Notes: a model not told the origin generated them from the sequence alone. Positions 34,256-42,616 are shown, counted from the stretch's first letter. The stretch is 64,000 bases of DNA from Microbacterium sp. HD4P20 (GCF_019449275.2 NZ_JAHZQZ020000018.1:1-64000), one strand, 5' to 3'. Program-made: numbers and translations.

Positions 34256-35127
34256 ACGAACAGGAGTTCGCCGAACTGGCGGCGGGGTACGCGTTGAACG
34301 CCCTCTCGCCGCAGGATCGCTGGGCCTTCGAGGCCGAGCGCGCGCGGCATCCCGAATGGGAGCACTGGATCAGCGCGGATGCCGCCACCGCTGCGGCGCT
34401 CGCGGAGGGCGTCGCCGACGCCGCACCGCCCCTGACGATGCGTTCCAGTCTGCTGTCGCGGATCGCGACGACGCCGCAGCGGCCGGCGATGGACGCCTCC
34501 GCCGCGGCCGCCGCGTTCGAGCCAGGTGAGCCGTTCCGCGCTGCACCTGAGCCCGTAAGCGAGGCCGAGCCCGAGCCGGCGTCTGGGCCTGAGACGGGCG
34601 CTGCTGCGAACAACCCGAACGCCGAGCCGCCGCCGAACACCTCTGCCATCCAGGCGATCAGCCGGCGCAATTGGAGCCGCGGTCTGCTCGCGCTCGCCGC
34701 GTGCCTCGTGGTGCTCACCGTCCTCGGGTTCGGGGCGGCGTCGATCAACGAGCTGGTCAACCGTCCGCCGGCGGTGGTCGCGCTCGACGAGATCGAGTCT
34801 GCACCGGATGCCACCTCGGCCACCGTCGAGGTCACCGGCGGCGGCACCGCGACGGCGCACTGGGCGCCGTCGGTGGGCAAGGTCGTGCTCGTGGCCAACG
34901 GGATGCCCGAGATCCCTGATGACGAGACGTTCGAACTGTGGTGGGTGCGCGCCGGCGACCCGATCTCGGCGGGGACGTTCGAGGCGGGCGCCGACGGCGA
35001 CACCACGGTGCTGCTCGATGGTGAGTGGTCGGAGGAAGACGTCGTCGCCGTCACCGTGGAGCCCGAGGGCGGCGCGCCCGATGGCGTGCCGACCACCGAA
35101 CCGATCGTGGCCATCCCGACCGCGTGA
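34252..35127 (+). CDS. rskA: anti-sigma-K factor RskA
   Basis: 291-residue single-pass membrane anti-sigma factor. The N-terminal cytoplasmic sigma-binding part (FAELAAGYALNALSPQDRWAFEAERARHPE) is followed by a Pro/Glu/Ala-rich linker and a transmembrane helix near 145-165. The extracytoplasmic domain (VVLVANGMPEIPDDETFELWWVR) is typical of RskA. The GTG start overlaps the sigK stop. In mycobacteria RskA is cut by regulated proteolysis to release SigK; the signal here is unknown. Confidence 0.9.
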   Translation: MNEQEFAELAAGYALNALSPQDRWAFEAERARHPEWEHWISADAATAAALAEGVADAAPPLTMRSSLLSRIATTPQRPAMDASAAAAAFEPGEPFRAAPEPVSEAEPEPASGPETGAAANNPNAEPPPNTSAIQAISRRNWSRGLLALAACLVVLTVLGFGAASINELVNRPPAVVALDEIESAPDATSATVEVTGGGTATAHWAPSVGKVVLVANGMPEIPDDETFELWWVRAGDPISAGTFEAGADGDTTVLLDGEWSEEDVVAVTVEPEGGAPDGVPTTEPIVAIPTA

Positions 35128-35156
35128 GCGTCCGGGCATCCCGGTAGCCTGGCTCC

Positions 35157-35564
35157 GTGGCATCCGCCCCTCAATCTCCGCAGACCCTCGCCCACTTGCG
35201 ACGTGCGCGGGATCTGATGGACCGTGACTATGCCCTGCCGCTCGACGTGCCCACGATGGCGGCGAAGGCGCTCATGTCGCCCGCGCACTTCTCGCGCGAG
35301 TTCAAGACCGCGTACGGCGAGACGCCCTACTCGTATCTGATGACCCGGCGCATTGAGCGCGCCATGGCGCTGCTGCGCGGGGGCATATCGGTGACGGATG
35401 CCTGCATCGCGGTGGGCGCGACGTCGCTCGGTTCGTTCAGCTCGACGTTCACCTCGATCGTCGGCGAGACGCCAAGCTCATACCGAGCGCGGTCCCATGA
35501 CGCAGCCGAGGTGATGCCGGCGTGCATTGCGAAGATCCTGACCCGGCCCGCCCGGTATGTCTGA
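35157..35564 (+). CDS. short AraC-type regulator
   Basis: 135-residue protein consisting of essentially only the AraC DNA-binding domain with two helix-turn-helix units (MAAKALMSPAHFSREFKTAYG and VTDACIAVGATSLGSFSSTF). The GTG at 35157 is 6 bases after TAGCCT, so the mRNA is probably leaderless. The VOC-domain gene next to it is the likely target or partner; this pairing is common in actinobacteria. No ligand domain is present. Confidence 0.85.
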   Translation: MASAPQSPQTLAHLRRARDLMDRDYALPLDVPTMAAKALMSPAHFSREFKTAYGETPYSYLMTRRIERAMALLRGGISVTDACIAVGATSLGSFSSTFTSIVGETPSSYRARSHDAAEVMPACIAKILTRPARYV

Positions 35565-35632
35565 AGGCGAGAGGCTGGACAGAGCAGGATCGGAGAAGCG
35601 CCGCGCTACTGCCCGCCGCTAGCGTGGCATCC

Positions 35633-36040
35633 ATGACCACCGTCTCGCTTGCATACAGCCCCATCACCGTCGACGATGTCGACGCCGCCGTCGAGTTCTA
35701 CCGCGACGGACTCGGCCTCGAGATCGTCAACGACGTCTCGTACGACGGCCACCGCTGGGTCAGCTTCGGCTTGGCCGGTCAGCCCGGATTGGCCCTGGTC
35801 GTGTCGGACCCCGCCGCGGGACGCTCGCCGGAGGACGGCGAAGCGCTCGAACGGCTCATCGTCAAGGGAATCGGCCCCGGCCCCTACGTCTTCTCGACCG
35901 ACGACCTCGACGCGACCTTCGAGCGGCTGCGGGCATTCGGCGCCGAAGTGCTGCAGGAACCGATCTCGCAGGACTGGGGCGCACGGGACTGCGCGTTCCG
36001 GGACCCCGCCGGCAACCACATCCGCATCAACCAGGCGTGA
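35633..36040 (+). CDS. VOC-superfamily (glyoxalase/dioxygenase-like) protein
   Basis: 135-residue vicinal-oxygen-chelate protein with two beta-alpha-beta-beta-beta modules (ITVDDVDAAVEFYRDGLGLEIVNDV and FSTDDLDATFERLRAFGAEVLQEP). The C-terminal CAFRDPAGNHIRINQ has a metal-ligand-like Asp and Asn/His region. Activity unknown. ATG 35633 is 7 bases after TAGCGT. It follows the AraC gene by 68 bases and has its own promoter. Confidence 0.85.
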   Translation: MTTVSLAYSPITVDDVDAAVEFYRDGLGLEIVNDVSYDGHRWVSFGLAGQPGLALVVSDPAAGRSPEDGEALERLIVKGIGPGPYVFSTDDLDATFERLRAFGAEVLQEPISQDWGARDCAFRDPAGNHIRINQA

Positions 36041-36140
36041 CGCAGCGCCGCTGGACGGGTGATCGGACATGTGCCTGCCGTGGATGCGGCCTGCGCCCGA
36101 GCGCGCCCTCGCACTCGCTGCGGCGGGTAGCCTGGACCAG

Positions 36141-36779
36141 GTGAGTGACGAGTCCCGGGAGTTTCACAAGCCCGTCCGGCGGCCGGCCGAAGTGTTCGAC
36201 CGGCTTTTCGCAGCCGAGGATCCGGCCGAGGTCTCGCGCGTCGCCCACTCCACCGCTCACGCGCTGCTCGCGCGGGTGCGGGCCGATCCCGACAGGGCCG
36301 TCGTGGACCGTCTGGTGGCGTTCACCGATGAGTACGGGCTCGATGACCTCGCCGAGCTGTGGTCGCGCTCGCCCGCCCGAACGCTTCCGGGCGCCCTGTG
36401 GCGGCTGTACCTGTTGCAGTTGATGATCCACGATGATCCGCACACGGCGGCCCTGCTCTACCAACGCGGGCGGGCGGAGTTGCGTTCCGTCGACGAGATC
36501 GTCGCGGGCGCGCCGTCCCCTGCCGGCCCCGATGAGCTCGTCGCACTGATCGACACCATCATGCGTGGACTGTTCGAGGGAGACTTCGCCGTCGCGCTCG
36601 ATCGCGCCGCCGCGTTCGCCCGGGTGCAGGCTTCCGGTGCCACGCATGTCGCGGATGACTACGAACCCACCGAGCCCGCCCGATCCTCGGCCTTCACCAC
36701 GCGCGCGCTGCGTCTGTCGGACTACGCCGCCGATCTCTCGGCCTGCGCCGGCCTCTGGCGTCGCGAGGCCTTGAGCTGA
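36141..36779 (+). CDS. conserved all-helical hypothetical protein
   Basis: 212-residue soluble protein, mostly helical, opening with SDESREFHKPVRRPAEVFDRLFAAEDP and containing LWRLYLLQLMIHDDPHTAALLYQRG. No catalytic motif or membrane segment is visible, and I do not recognise the family. GTG 36141 is preferred to the upstream ATG at 36069 because TAGCCT sits 7 bases before it. GC3 bias is strong. It is last before the repeat-rich region. Confidence 0.7.
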   Translation: MSDESREFHKPVRRPAEVFDRLFAAEDPAEVSRVAHSTAHALLARVRADPDRAVVDRLVAFTDEYGLDDLAELWSRSPARTLPGALWRLYLLQLMIHDDPHTAALLYQRGRAELRSVDEIVAGAPSPAGPDELVALIDTIMRGLFEGDFAVALDRAAAFARVQASGATHVADDYEPTEPARSSAFTTRALRLSDYAADLSACAGLWRREALS

Positions 36780-36846
36780 GGCATCCGTCCGTCTGCATCC
36801 CGCCTCCGCCGGCTCGCGCTGCGACGCCCCGGTCCGTTCCGTTCCG

Positions 36847-36986
36847 GCCCGACCCGGCCCGGCCCGGCCCGACCCGACCCGACCCGACCCGACCCGACCC
36901 GACCCGACCCGACCCGACCGAGACCCGACCCGACCCGACCCAGAATCGACCCGACCCGACCCGACCCGACCCGACCCGACCCGACC
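36847..36986. repeat. (CCCGA)n pentanucleotide tandem array
   Basis: About 28 five-base units of CCCGA/CCCGG, broken by a GAGA insertion and by one CAGAAT interruption. Because 5 is not a multiple of 3, it is not a coding repeat. Likely prone to slippage and length change. Confidence 0.9.
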
Positions 36987-36987
36987 C

Positions 36988-37092
36988 AGAATCGGATCCG
37001 CACCTGCGGACATATGCCGTGACACGCCGATGAGGCGGCGCCCGACGCCGGCGCGCCGGTCATCGCCTCCGCACCTGCGGATCCGATTCGGT
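36988..37092. repeat. direct and inverted copies of the AGAATCGGATCCGC repeat
   Basis: A 45-base copy (36988-37032) runs from AGAATCGGATCCGCACC to ACGCCGATG. An inverse partial copy at about 37062-37092 reads CCGCACCTGCGGATCCGATTC. Both resemble two copies at 38115-38228 on the other side of the DUF559 gene. Confidence 0.7.
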
Positions 37093-37232
37093 GTACGCGC
37101 GACGGCTTTCGCCCCGAGGGGCCACCGAGTGGGGAACCCATGGCTCCTCCCCAGTGGTGAGGTCGTCAACGGCTGTCCACAGATCGGCCGTGGCGATCGT
37201 GAGAGGGATGTCGTCACTCAGAGCATGGGTGG

Positions 37233-38060
37233 ATGTGCACTGCCGATCACCCCACGGTCGTCTCTTTCCGAGAGCTCAGCTCGTCAGGATTCACCCGCCG
37301 CGCGATCAGGCAACAGGTGGCGGAGGGCGCGCTCCGTGCGCTGAGGCGGGGTGTCTATGCCTGGGAGGGCGCTTGCGACGTCGTCGCCGAGGCAGGTGCG
37401 CACGGCGGCTCGATCGCGTGCGTGACAGCCGCACGCCATCTCGGTCTGTGGGTCAGTGAGACCGAGCATCCCACCCATGTGTGGCTACGCGCGCACGGCC
37501 GTTCCTACGCGCATGAGAACTGTCGGTGCATCGCGCACTGGGACGATGGCTCGACACGCGACGCATTCGGCATGCCGACCGTGCCGAGGGTTCTGCGGCA
37601 GATCCTGCTCTGCAGGGGTATCGAGGAGTTCTTCGTGACACTCGAATCCGCGCGGCGTCAAGGGATGCTGACGGCATCGGGGCTGCGGTGGCTGACCAAG
37701 CGCGTCGGTCCCGAGGGACGTGACGCGATCGGCTACTCGCGCGCCGACGCGGACAGTGGTCTGGAGTCTCTGCTGCGATGGCGGCTCCGGCCACACGGAC
37801 TCGCGGTGCGGACCCAGGTCAGGATCCTCTCCGTCGGTCGGGTGGACTTCGTCATCGGCGAGCGACTCATCGTCGAGGTCGACGGGGCGCCGAATCACGA
37901 CGGGGAGTCGCACCGTCACAGAGACCTCGTCCGAGACGCGAATGCCGCAGCCTGGGGCTACGTGACCCTCCGGTTCGACTATGCGATGGTCGTGCACGAC
38001 TGGGCGACAGTCGAACTGGCCATTCTCGCGCACATCGACCGCGGCCTCCACCTCGCATAG
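37233..38060 (+). CDS. AbiEi-like HTH plus DUF559 endonuclease-fold protein
   Basis: 275-residue two-part protein. Residues 10-40 (FRELSSSGFTRRAIRQQVAEGALRALRRGVY) match the winged-helix start of AbiEi-type antitoxins. The C-terminal 90 residues form a DUF559/Vsr-like PD-(D/E)xK nuclease fold: RVDFVIGERLIVEVDG gives the Asp and Glu, followed by SHRHRDLVRDANAAAWGYVTLRF. No toxin gene (AbiEii) is beside it. ATG 37233 has a weak RBS. It is surrounded by repeats, so it may be an acquired defence or maintenance gene, though its GC content matches the chromosome. Enzyme activity is not shown. Confidence 0.78.
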   Translation: MCTADHPTVVSFRELSSSGFTRRAIRQQVAEGALRALRRGVYAWEGACDVVAEAGAHGGSIACVTAARHLGLWVSETEHPTHVWLRAHGRSYAHENCRCIAHWDDGSTRDAFGMPTVPRVLRQILLCRGIEEFFVTLESARRQGMLTASGLRWLTKRVGPEGRDAIGYSRADADSGLESLLRWRLRPHGLAVRTQVRILSVGRVDFVIGERLIVEVDGAPNHDGESHRHRDLVRDANAAAWGYVTLRFDYAMVVHDWATVELAILAHIDRGLHLA

Positions 38061-38114
38061 GTGCGGCGTCACGGGATGGCCCCGGCGGTGTCCGTAGAAC
38101 CCGGCGGTGTCCGC

Positions 38115-38228
38115 AGAATCGGATCCGCCGATGCGGAGGGATGCCGCGGCACGCCGGTGTCCGCAGAATCCGGCGGTGTCCGCAGAATCGGATCCGCCGA
38201 TGGGGACGGATGCCGCGGCACGCCGATG
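38115..38228 (+). repeat. two tandem copies of the AGAATCGGATCCGC repeat
   Basis: Copies at 38115-38159 and 38184-38228 share AGAATCGGATCCGCCGATG at the left and GGATGCCGCGGCACGCC at the right. The linking sequence repeats GTGTCCGCAGAATC. They are diverged relatives of 36988-37032. Confidence 0.8.
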
Positions 38229-38345
38229 CGGGGCATCCGGAATCGGCGTGTCGGACGTGATGTCCGCACCGGCGGATCCGCGGTTGCGAACGGGACGGGG
38301 AACGGACGCTGGGCGAACAGGCGTGGAGGACCTGACGCGACCCGT

Positions 38346-38489
38346 GGCACAGCGCAGCGACCGCCGCACAGCGCAGCGACCGCCGCACAGCGCACCGACC
38401 GCCGCACAGCGCACCGACCCGCCGCACAGCGCACCGACCCGCCGCACAGCGCAGCGACCGCCGCACAGCGCAACGACCCGCCGCACATC
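38346..38489. repeat. 19-20-bp tandem array (GCCGCACAGCGCA units)
   Basis: About seven head-to-tail units of GCCGCACAGCGCASCGACC with an optional extra C, varying at one or two positions. There are no unique spacers, so this is not CRISPR. Unit lengths of 19 and 20 break any reading frame. Confidence 0.88.
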
Positions 38490-38658
38490 GTGGAGAGGCG
38501 TACAGAACGCCGGGAACGCAAGTGCCGGGCCGCAGAACGCCTCTCGGCGCGAGGCCGCTCGCAGCGGCAGAAGATGGAGCCCGGGGTTACTGCGGCCCGG
38601 CCGTTACAGTCTAACGGAGACGAGGGTGGGGGTATTCCTGACGTCCTAGGCTCGAGGC

Positions 38659-39546
38659 ATGACCTGGCGTTTCGCGCTCGTGATCGAGCCTGCGGCATCC
38701 GATGATCCCCGTACCGATTTCTCGGGCACCTTCCGCGAGATCGACCCGTCGGCGCCGGCGCTGAGCGTCGGCGAGCTGAGCACGCAACGCGGCGACGGCA
38801 TTTTCGAGTCGATCGGCGTGGTCGACCGCCACGCGCAAGAGACCCAGGCGCACCTCGATCGTCTTGCGCACTCGGCCGGCCTGTGTGACCTGCCGTCCCC
38901 GCACCTCGAGCAGTGGCGGCAGGCAGTCGCCGTGGCGGCCGCGCACTGCCCGCCCGAGGGGGAGGGGGTCATCAAGCTCATCCTGAGCCGAGGTGTCGAG
39001 CACGGCCCCACACCGACCGCGTGGGTCACGGCGGCGCAGGCCGCCGACAACACGGCGGTGCGCGAGCGCGGGGTGCGGGTCGTCACGCTGGATCGCGGAT
39101 ACGGCATCGACACCCCCGGGCGGGCGCCCTGGCTGCTCCTGGGCGCCAAGACGCTGTCGTACGCCGTCAACATGGCCGCGATCCGCGAGGCCAAGCGACG
39201 TGGCGCCGATGACGCGATCTTCGTGTCGTCGGACGGGTTTGTGCTCGAGGCGCCAACCGCGTCGCTCATCCTGCGCATCGGCGACCGATTCGTCACGCCT
39301 GCCCCGAACGGCGGCATCCTGCACGGCACGACCCAGCTGAGCTTGTTCGAGCACCTCGCCGCGCAAGGCTTCGAAACCGGCTACGAGACCATTCCGGTCG
39401 AGTCGCTGGCGGGGGCGGATGCCGCGTGGCTGGTCTCGAGCGTGCGGCTGGCCGCTCCGATCACCGCCGTCGACGGCGTCGGCATCGCGGTCGACGCCGA
39501 GCTGACGGCATCCATCAACCGCTACCTGCTGAGCCCCCGCGACTGA
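38659..39546 (+). CDS. pabC: class IV aminotransferase, aminodeoxychorismate lyase-like
   Basis: 295-residue PLP enzyme of fold type IV. The Lys in LLLGAKTLSYAVNMAA is the probable Schiff-base residue, and GFVLEAPTASLIL with GGILHGTTQ are the phosphate-binding and C-terminal segments. It probably releases pyruvate from aminodeoxychorismate to give 4-aminobenzoate; branched-chain or D-amino acid aminotransferase activity cannot be excluded. The same type of gene (Rv0812) lies near FABP and glnR in M. tuberculosis. ATG 38659 is 6 bases after TAGGCT. Confidence 0.8.
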   Translation: MTWRFALVIEPAASDDPRTDFSGTFREIDPSAPALSVGELSTQRGDGIFESIGVVDRHAQETQAHLDRLAHSAGLCDLPSPHLEQWRQAVAVAAAHCPPEGEGVIKLILSRGVEHGPTPTAWVTAAQAADNTAVRERGVRVVTLDRGYGIDTPGRAPWLLLGAKTLSYAVNMAAIREAKRRGADDAIFVSSDGFVLEAPTASLILRIGDRFVTPAPNGGILHGTTQLSLFEHLAAQGFETGYETIPVESLAGADAAWLVSSVRLAAPITAVDGVGIAVDAELTASINRYLLSPRD

Positions 39547-39552
39547 ATCAGG

Positions 39553-39589
39553 CGACGAAGGCCCCTGCCGATGGCAGAGGCCTTCGTCG
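39553..39589 (+). terminator. terminator after pabC
   Basis: CGACGAAGGCC (39553-39563) pairs with GGCCTTCGTCG (39579-39589), with an inner CTGCC/GGCAG stem. It lies 7 bases after the pabC stop. Confidence 0.8.
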
Positions 39590-39643
39590 TGCGGATCAAC
39601 CGTGTCTGGATACGCTCGCGGGCGCTCGCTCCTCGACAACCGG

Positions 39644-39682
39644 ATTCGGTTGATGCCCGCCTCCGGCAGGCATCAACCGAAT
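39644..39682 (-). terminator. terminator overlapping the pstB stop codon
   Basis: A perfect 14-bp stem, ATTCGGTTGATGCC (39644-39657) with GGCATCAACCGAAT (39669-39682). The right arm includes the last codons and stop of pstB, so the hairpin ends the pst transcript. Confidence 0.75.
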
Positions 39683-40452
39683 CGGCCCGAGACGTAGTCC
39701 TCGGTCGCCTGTACGGACGGAGTGGTGAAGATCGTGCGGGTGTCGTCGTATTCGATGAGCTTGCCCGGCTTGCCGGTGCCGGCGATGTTGAAGAACGCCG
39801 TCTTGTCGCTCACTCGCGAGGCCTGCTGCATGTTGTGCGTCACGATGACGACGGTGTAGTCGTTCTTGAGCTCGCCGATCAGCTCCTCGATCGCGTAGGT
39901 CGAGATCGGGTCCAGGGCCGAGCAGGGCTCGTCCATGAGGATCACCTCGGGCGAGACCGCGATGGCGCGAGCGATGCACAGGCGCTGCTGCTGACCACCG
40001 GAGAGGCCGGAGCCGGGCTTGTCGAGCCGGTCCTTCACCTCGTTCCAGAGGTTCGCGCCCTTCAGCGACTTCTCGACGAGCGCATCGGCGTCGGACCGCG
40101 TTATCCGCTTGTTGTTGAGCTTGACGCCTGCCAGCACGTTCTCTTTGATCGACATCGTCGGGAACGGGTTGGGACGCTGGAACACCATGCCGACCTGCCG
40201 GCGCACCAGCACCGGGTCGACGTTCGGGGCGTACAGGTCGTCGCCGTCCAGCAGCACGCTCCCCTCGACGCGTGCGCCGGGGATCACCTCGTGCATGCGG
40301 TTGAGCGTGCGCAGGAAGGTCGACTTGCCGCAGCCGGACGGGCCGATGAACGCCGTCACGCTGCGCGGCTCGATGTCGAGAGACACGCCCTCGACGGCGC
40401 GGAAATCGCCGTAGTAGACATTGAGATCGTTGACTTCGATGCTCTTGGACAC
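39673..40452 (-). CDS. pstB: phosphate ABC transporter ATPase
   Basis: 259-residue ATPase of the high-affinity phosphate importer. Walker A is GPSGCGKST, the signature is [14 protein letters not shown], and Walker B is [16 protein letters not shown]. The PstB-specific segment [15 protein letters not shown] is present. The GTG start at 40452 follows AGGAACC. It is the last gene of pstSCAB. Confidence 0.97.
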   Translation of the reverse strand: MSKSIEVNDLNVYYGDFRAVEGVSLDIEPRSVTAFIGPSGCGKSTFLRTLNRMHEVIPGARVEGSVLLDGDDLYAPNVDPVLVRRQVGMVFQRPNPFPTMSIKENVLAGVKLNNKRITRSDADALVEKSLKGANLWNEVKDRLDKPGSGLSGGQQQRLCIARAIAVSPEVILMDEPCSALDPISTYAIEELIGELKNDYTVVIVTHNMQQASRVSDKTAFFNIAGTGKPGKLIEYDDTRTIFTTPSVQATEDYVSGRFG

Positions 40453-40485
40453 GGTTCCTCGGGTTCTCTTCGGGTAGGGGATGCT

Positions 40486-41592
40486 TCAGCGGCCGAACTT
40501 GGGCGAGAACACCTTCGCGACCAGGCGCGCGACGAGGTTCAGGAGCATCACGATGACGATGAGCACGAGGGCTGCCCCCCATGCACGGTTGTGGTAGGCC
40601 TCGATGGGGATGCCCGCGTTCATGTACTGCGTGTAGACGAACACCGGGAGGGTCATCATCCGGCCCTCGAACAGGTTGTAGTTCATGGAGGTCGTCACGC
40701 CGGCCGTCAGCAGCAGTGGTGCGGTCTCGCCGATGACACGGGAGATCGAGAGCATCACCCCGGTGGTGATGCCGGCGATCGACGTCGGCAGCACGACCTT
40801 CACGATCGTGAGCCACTTCGGCACGCCCAGTGCGTAGGCCGCTTCGCGCAGCTCGTTCGGAACGAGACGCAGCATCTCCTCGCTGGAGCGGACGACCACC
40901 GGGATCATGAGCACCGCCAGCGCGATGGATCCCATGATGCCCATGCGGATGCCGGGACCGAAGAACAGCGCGAAGAGCGCGAAGGCGAACAGGCCGGCGA
41001 CGATCGAGGGGATGCCGGTCATGACGTCCACGAGGAACGTGATACCGCGTGCGAGCGACTTGCCGGCACCGTACTCGACGAGGTAGATGGCCGTGAACAG
41101 GCCGATCGGGATCGAGATGACCGCCGCGGCGAGTGTGATCAGCAGCGTCCCGACGATCGCGTGGAGGGCGCCGCCGCCTTCGCCGACGACGTTGCGCATC
41201 GACATCGAGAAGAAGTCCGCCGTGATGCCTGCGACGCCGTTGACCACGACGGTGACTGCCACCGACACCAGCGGCACCATCGCAACCGCGAATGCTGCCG
41301 TCACGACGCCGGTCACCAGTCGGTCGACGCCCTTGCGGCGACCTTCGACGAGGCTCGAGATGGCGGTGATGAGCACCAGGTAGAGAATGGCGCTGACGAC
41401 CGCCCAGCCGGCGACATTGAAGGGATCGCCCTCGGCGATCGAGATGATCGCGAACAGCAGGGCGCCGACCGCGGCGCTTGCGCCCAGGAGGGCCCACGGA
41501 ACCCAGGGCGGCAGGTGACCGCTCGTCAGACGTGGTGACTCGTGAGGTGAGAGGTCGGGCGGGGACTGAGTGGGGGCGGTTGTCACGGTCAT
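40486..41592 (-). CDS. pstA: phosphate ABC transporter permease
   Basis: 368-residue inner-membrane permease. Three N-terminal helices precede the usual six-helix core, making it longer than E. coli PstA (296 residues). The EAA loop is LREAAYALGVPKWLTIVKVVLP. The ATG at 41592 lies one base after the pstC stop, so the two are translationally coupled. Confidence 0.95.
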   Translation of the reverse strand: MTVTTAPTQSPPDLSPHESPRLTSGHLPPWVPWALLGASAAVGALLFAIISIAEGDPFNVAGWAVVSAILYLVLITAISSLVEGRRKGVDRLVTGVVTAAFAVAMVPLVSVAVTVVVNGVAGITADFFSMSMRNVVGEGGGALHAIVGTLLITLAAAVISIPIGLFTAIYLVEYGAGKSLARGITFLVDVMTGIPSIVAGLFAFALFALFFGPGIRMGIMGSIALAVLMIPVVVRSSEEMLRLVPNELREAAYALGVPKWLTIVKVVLPTSIAGITTGVMLSISRVIGETAPLLLTAGVTTSMNYNLFEGRMMTLPVFVYTQYMNAGIPIEAYHNRAWGAALVLIVIVMLLNLVARLVAKVFSPKFGR

Positions 41593-41593
41593 G

Positions 41594-42541
41594 TCAGTTC
41601 GCTCCCGAGAATTCCTTGCGCCGGCTCACGATCCAGCGAGCGAGAGCGTTGACGGCGAAGGTCACGATGAAGAGGATCAAGCCCGTCGCGATGAGGACGT
41701 TGATGTTGAGGCCGTAGGCCTCGGGGAAGGTGAGGGCGATGTTGGCCGGGATCGTGCTCGGGTTCTCAGAGGTGAACAGCTCGAGGGTCACGACGCCGGT
41801 GGCCGAGAGCACCATCGCGACGGCCATCGTCTCGCCCAGAGCGCGGCCGAGTCCCAGCATCGAGGCCGAGACGATTCCACTTCGTCCGAAGGGGAAGACC
41901 GCCATCCGGATCATCTCCCACCGTGTCGCGCCGAGGGCGAGTGCCGCCTCCTCGTGCAGGACGGGAGTCTGCAGGAAGATCTCGCGGCAGATGGCGGTGA
42001 TGATCGGGACCACCATCACCGCCAGCACGATGGCCGCGGTGAAGATGGTGCGCCCCGTGGCCGAGACGGTGCCGCCGAAGAGTGGAAACCAGCCGGCGTT
42101 CTCATTGAGCCACGCGTAAACCGGCTGAACCGCGGGGGCAAGCACCAGGATGCCCCACAGGCCGAAGACGACGGAGGGGACGGCGGCGAGCAGGTCGACG
42201 ATGTAGCCGAGCCCCTGCGCCAGGCGTCGAGGGGCGTAGTGCGAGATGAAGAGGGCGACCGCCACCGAGAGCGGGACCGCCATGAGAAGGGCGAGGAAGG
42301 ACGCCCACACCGTTCCGAACGCGAGCGGCCAGACGTACTCCCAGAAGTTCCCGCTGAGCAGCGACGCCGTCTCGCTGGTGGCCGTCATGCCGGGGACGGA
42401 CTGGACGACGAGGAAGATCGTGACCGCTGCGAGGGTCACGAGGATCATCGACCCGGCGAACAGTGCGGTGCGCGAGAACCAGCGGTCTCCTGGCCGGAGC
42501 GGCGGCTTGGCCTTGACGGCCGGATCGGTCGTCGTCGTCAT
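41594..42541 (-). CDS. pstC: phosphate ABC transporter permease
   Basis: 315-residue permease with six helices and a long first periplasmic loop. The EAA-type loop is EEAALALGATRWEMIRMAVFPFGRSG. ATG 42541 is preceded by AAGGA. It works with PstA as the membrane channel of the importer. Confidence 0.95.
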   Translation of the reverse strand: MTTTTDPAVKAKPPLRPGDRWFSRTALFAGSMILVTLAAVTIFLVVQSVPGMTATSETASLLSGNFWEYVWPLAFGTVWASFLALLMAVPLSVAVALFISHYAPRRLAQGLGYIVDLLAAVPSVVFGLWGILVLAPAVQPVYAWLNENAGWFPLFGGTVSATGRTIFTAAIVLAVMVVPIITAICREIFLQTPVLHEEAALALGATRWEMIRMAVFPFGRSGIVSASMLGLGRALGETMAVAMVLSATGVVTLELFTSENPSTIPANIALTFPEAYGLNINVLIATGLILFIVTFAVNALARWIVSRRKEFSGAN

Positions 42542-42616
42542 GGTGTCCTTCGGGTTCTGGGGCTTTCAGGGCGATACCCGGCCCGGCGCTGGAGCCGGGC
42601 CGGGTATCGGTGAGTG

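Larger units (their letters stand above)
36780..37232. other. 453-base repeat-rich intergenic region
   Basis: No credible gene. It holds a CCCGA pentanucleotide array (36847-36986), one direct copy of a 45-base repeat containing ATCGGATCCGC (36988-37032) and an inverted partial copy (37062-37092). Frames across the array give only VGSGR-type repeats. Confidence 0.75.
38061..38658. other. 598-base repeat-rich intergenic region
   Basis: No supported gene. It contains two copies of the AGAATCGGATCCGC repeat, a GGATCC-containing remnant near 38270, a 19-20-base tandem array (38346-38489), and a long-range hairpin (GAGAGGCGT at 38493-38501 with ACGCCTCTC at 38537-38545). The -10 box TAGGCT of pabC closes the region. 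Confidence 0.7.

Noticed and set aside
36027..37217. 396-codon minus-strand frame with VGSGR repeats
   Set aside because: Product of reading the CCCGA array; not supported by RBS, codon bias or homology.
37233..38060. Complete AbiE toxin-antitoxin pair
   Set aside because: Only the AbiEi-like N-terminal part is present; no nucleotidyltransferase toxin gene is adjacent.
38346..38489. CRISPR array
   Set aside because: Units are directly adjacent without unique spacers and no cas genes are present.
38061..38705. Open frames through the 19-20-bp array
   Set aside because: Unit lengths of 19 and 20 change frame; composition is repeat-derived and there is no start signal.
39571..41538. 655-codon plus-strand open frame
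   Set aside because: Lies opposite pstB and pstA, which are certain; His/Asp/Arg-rich shadow.
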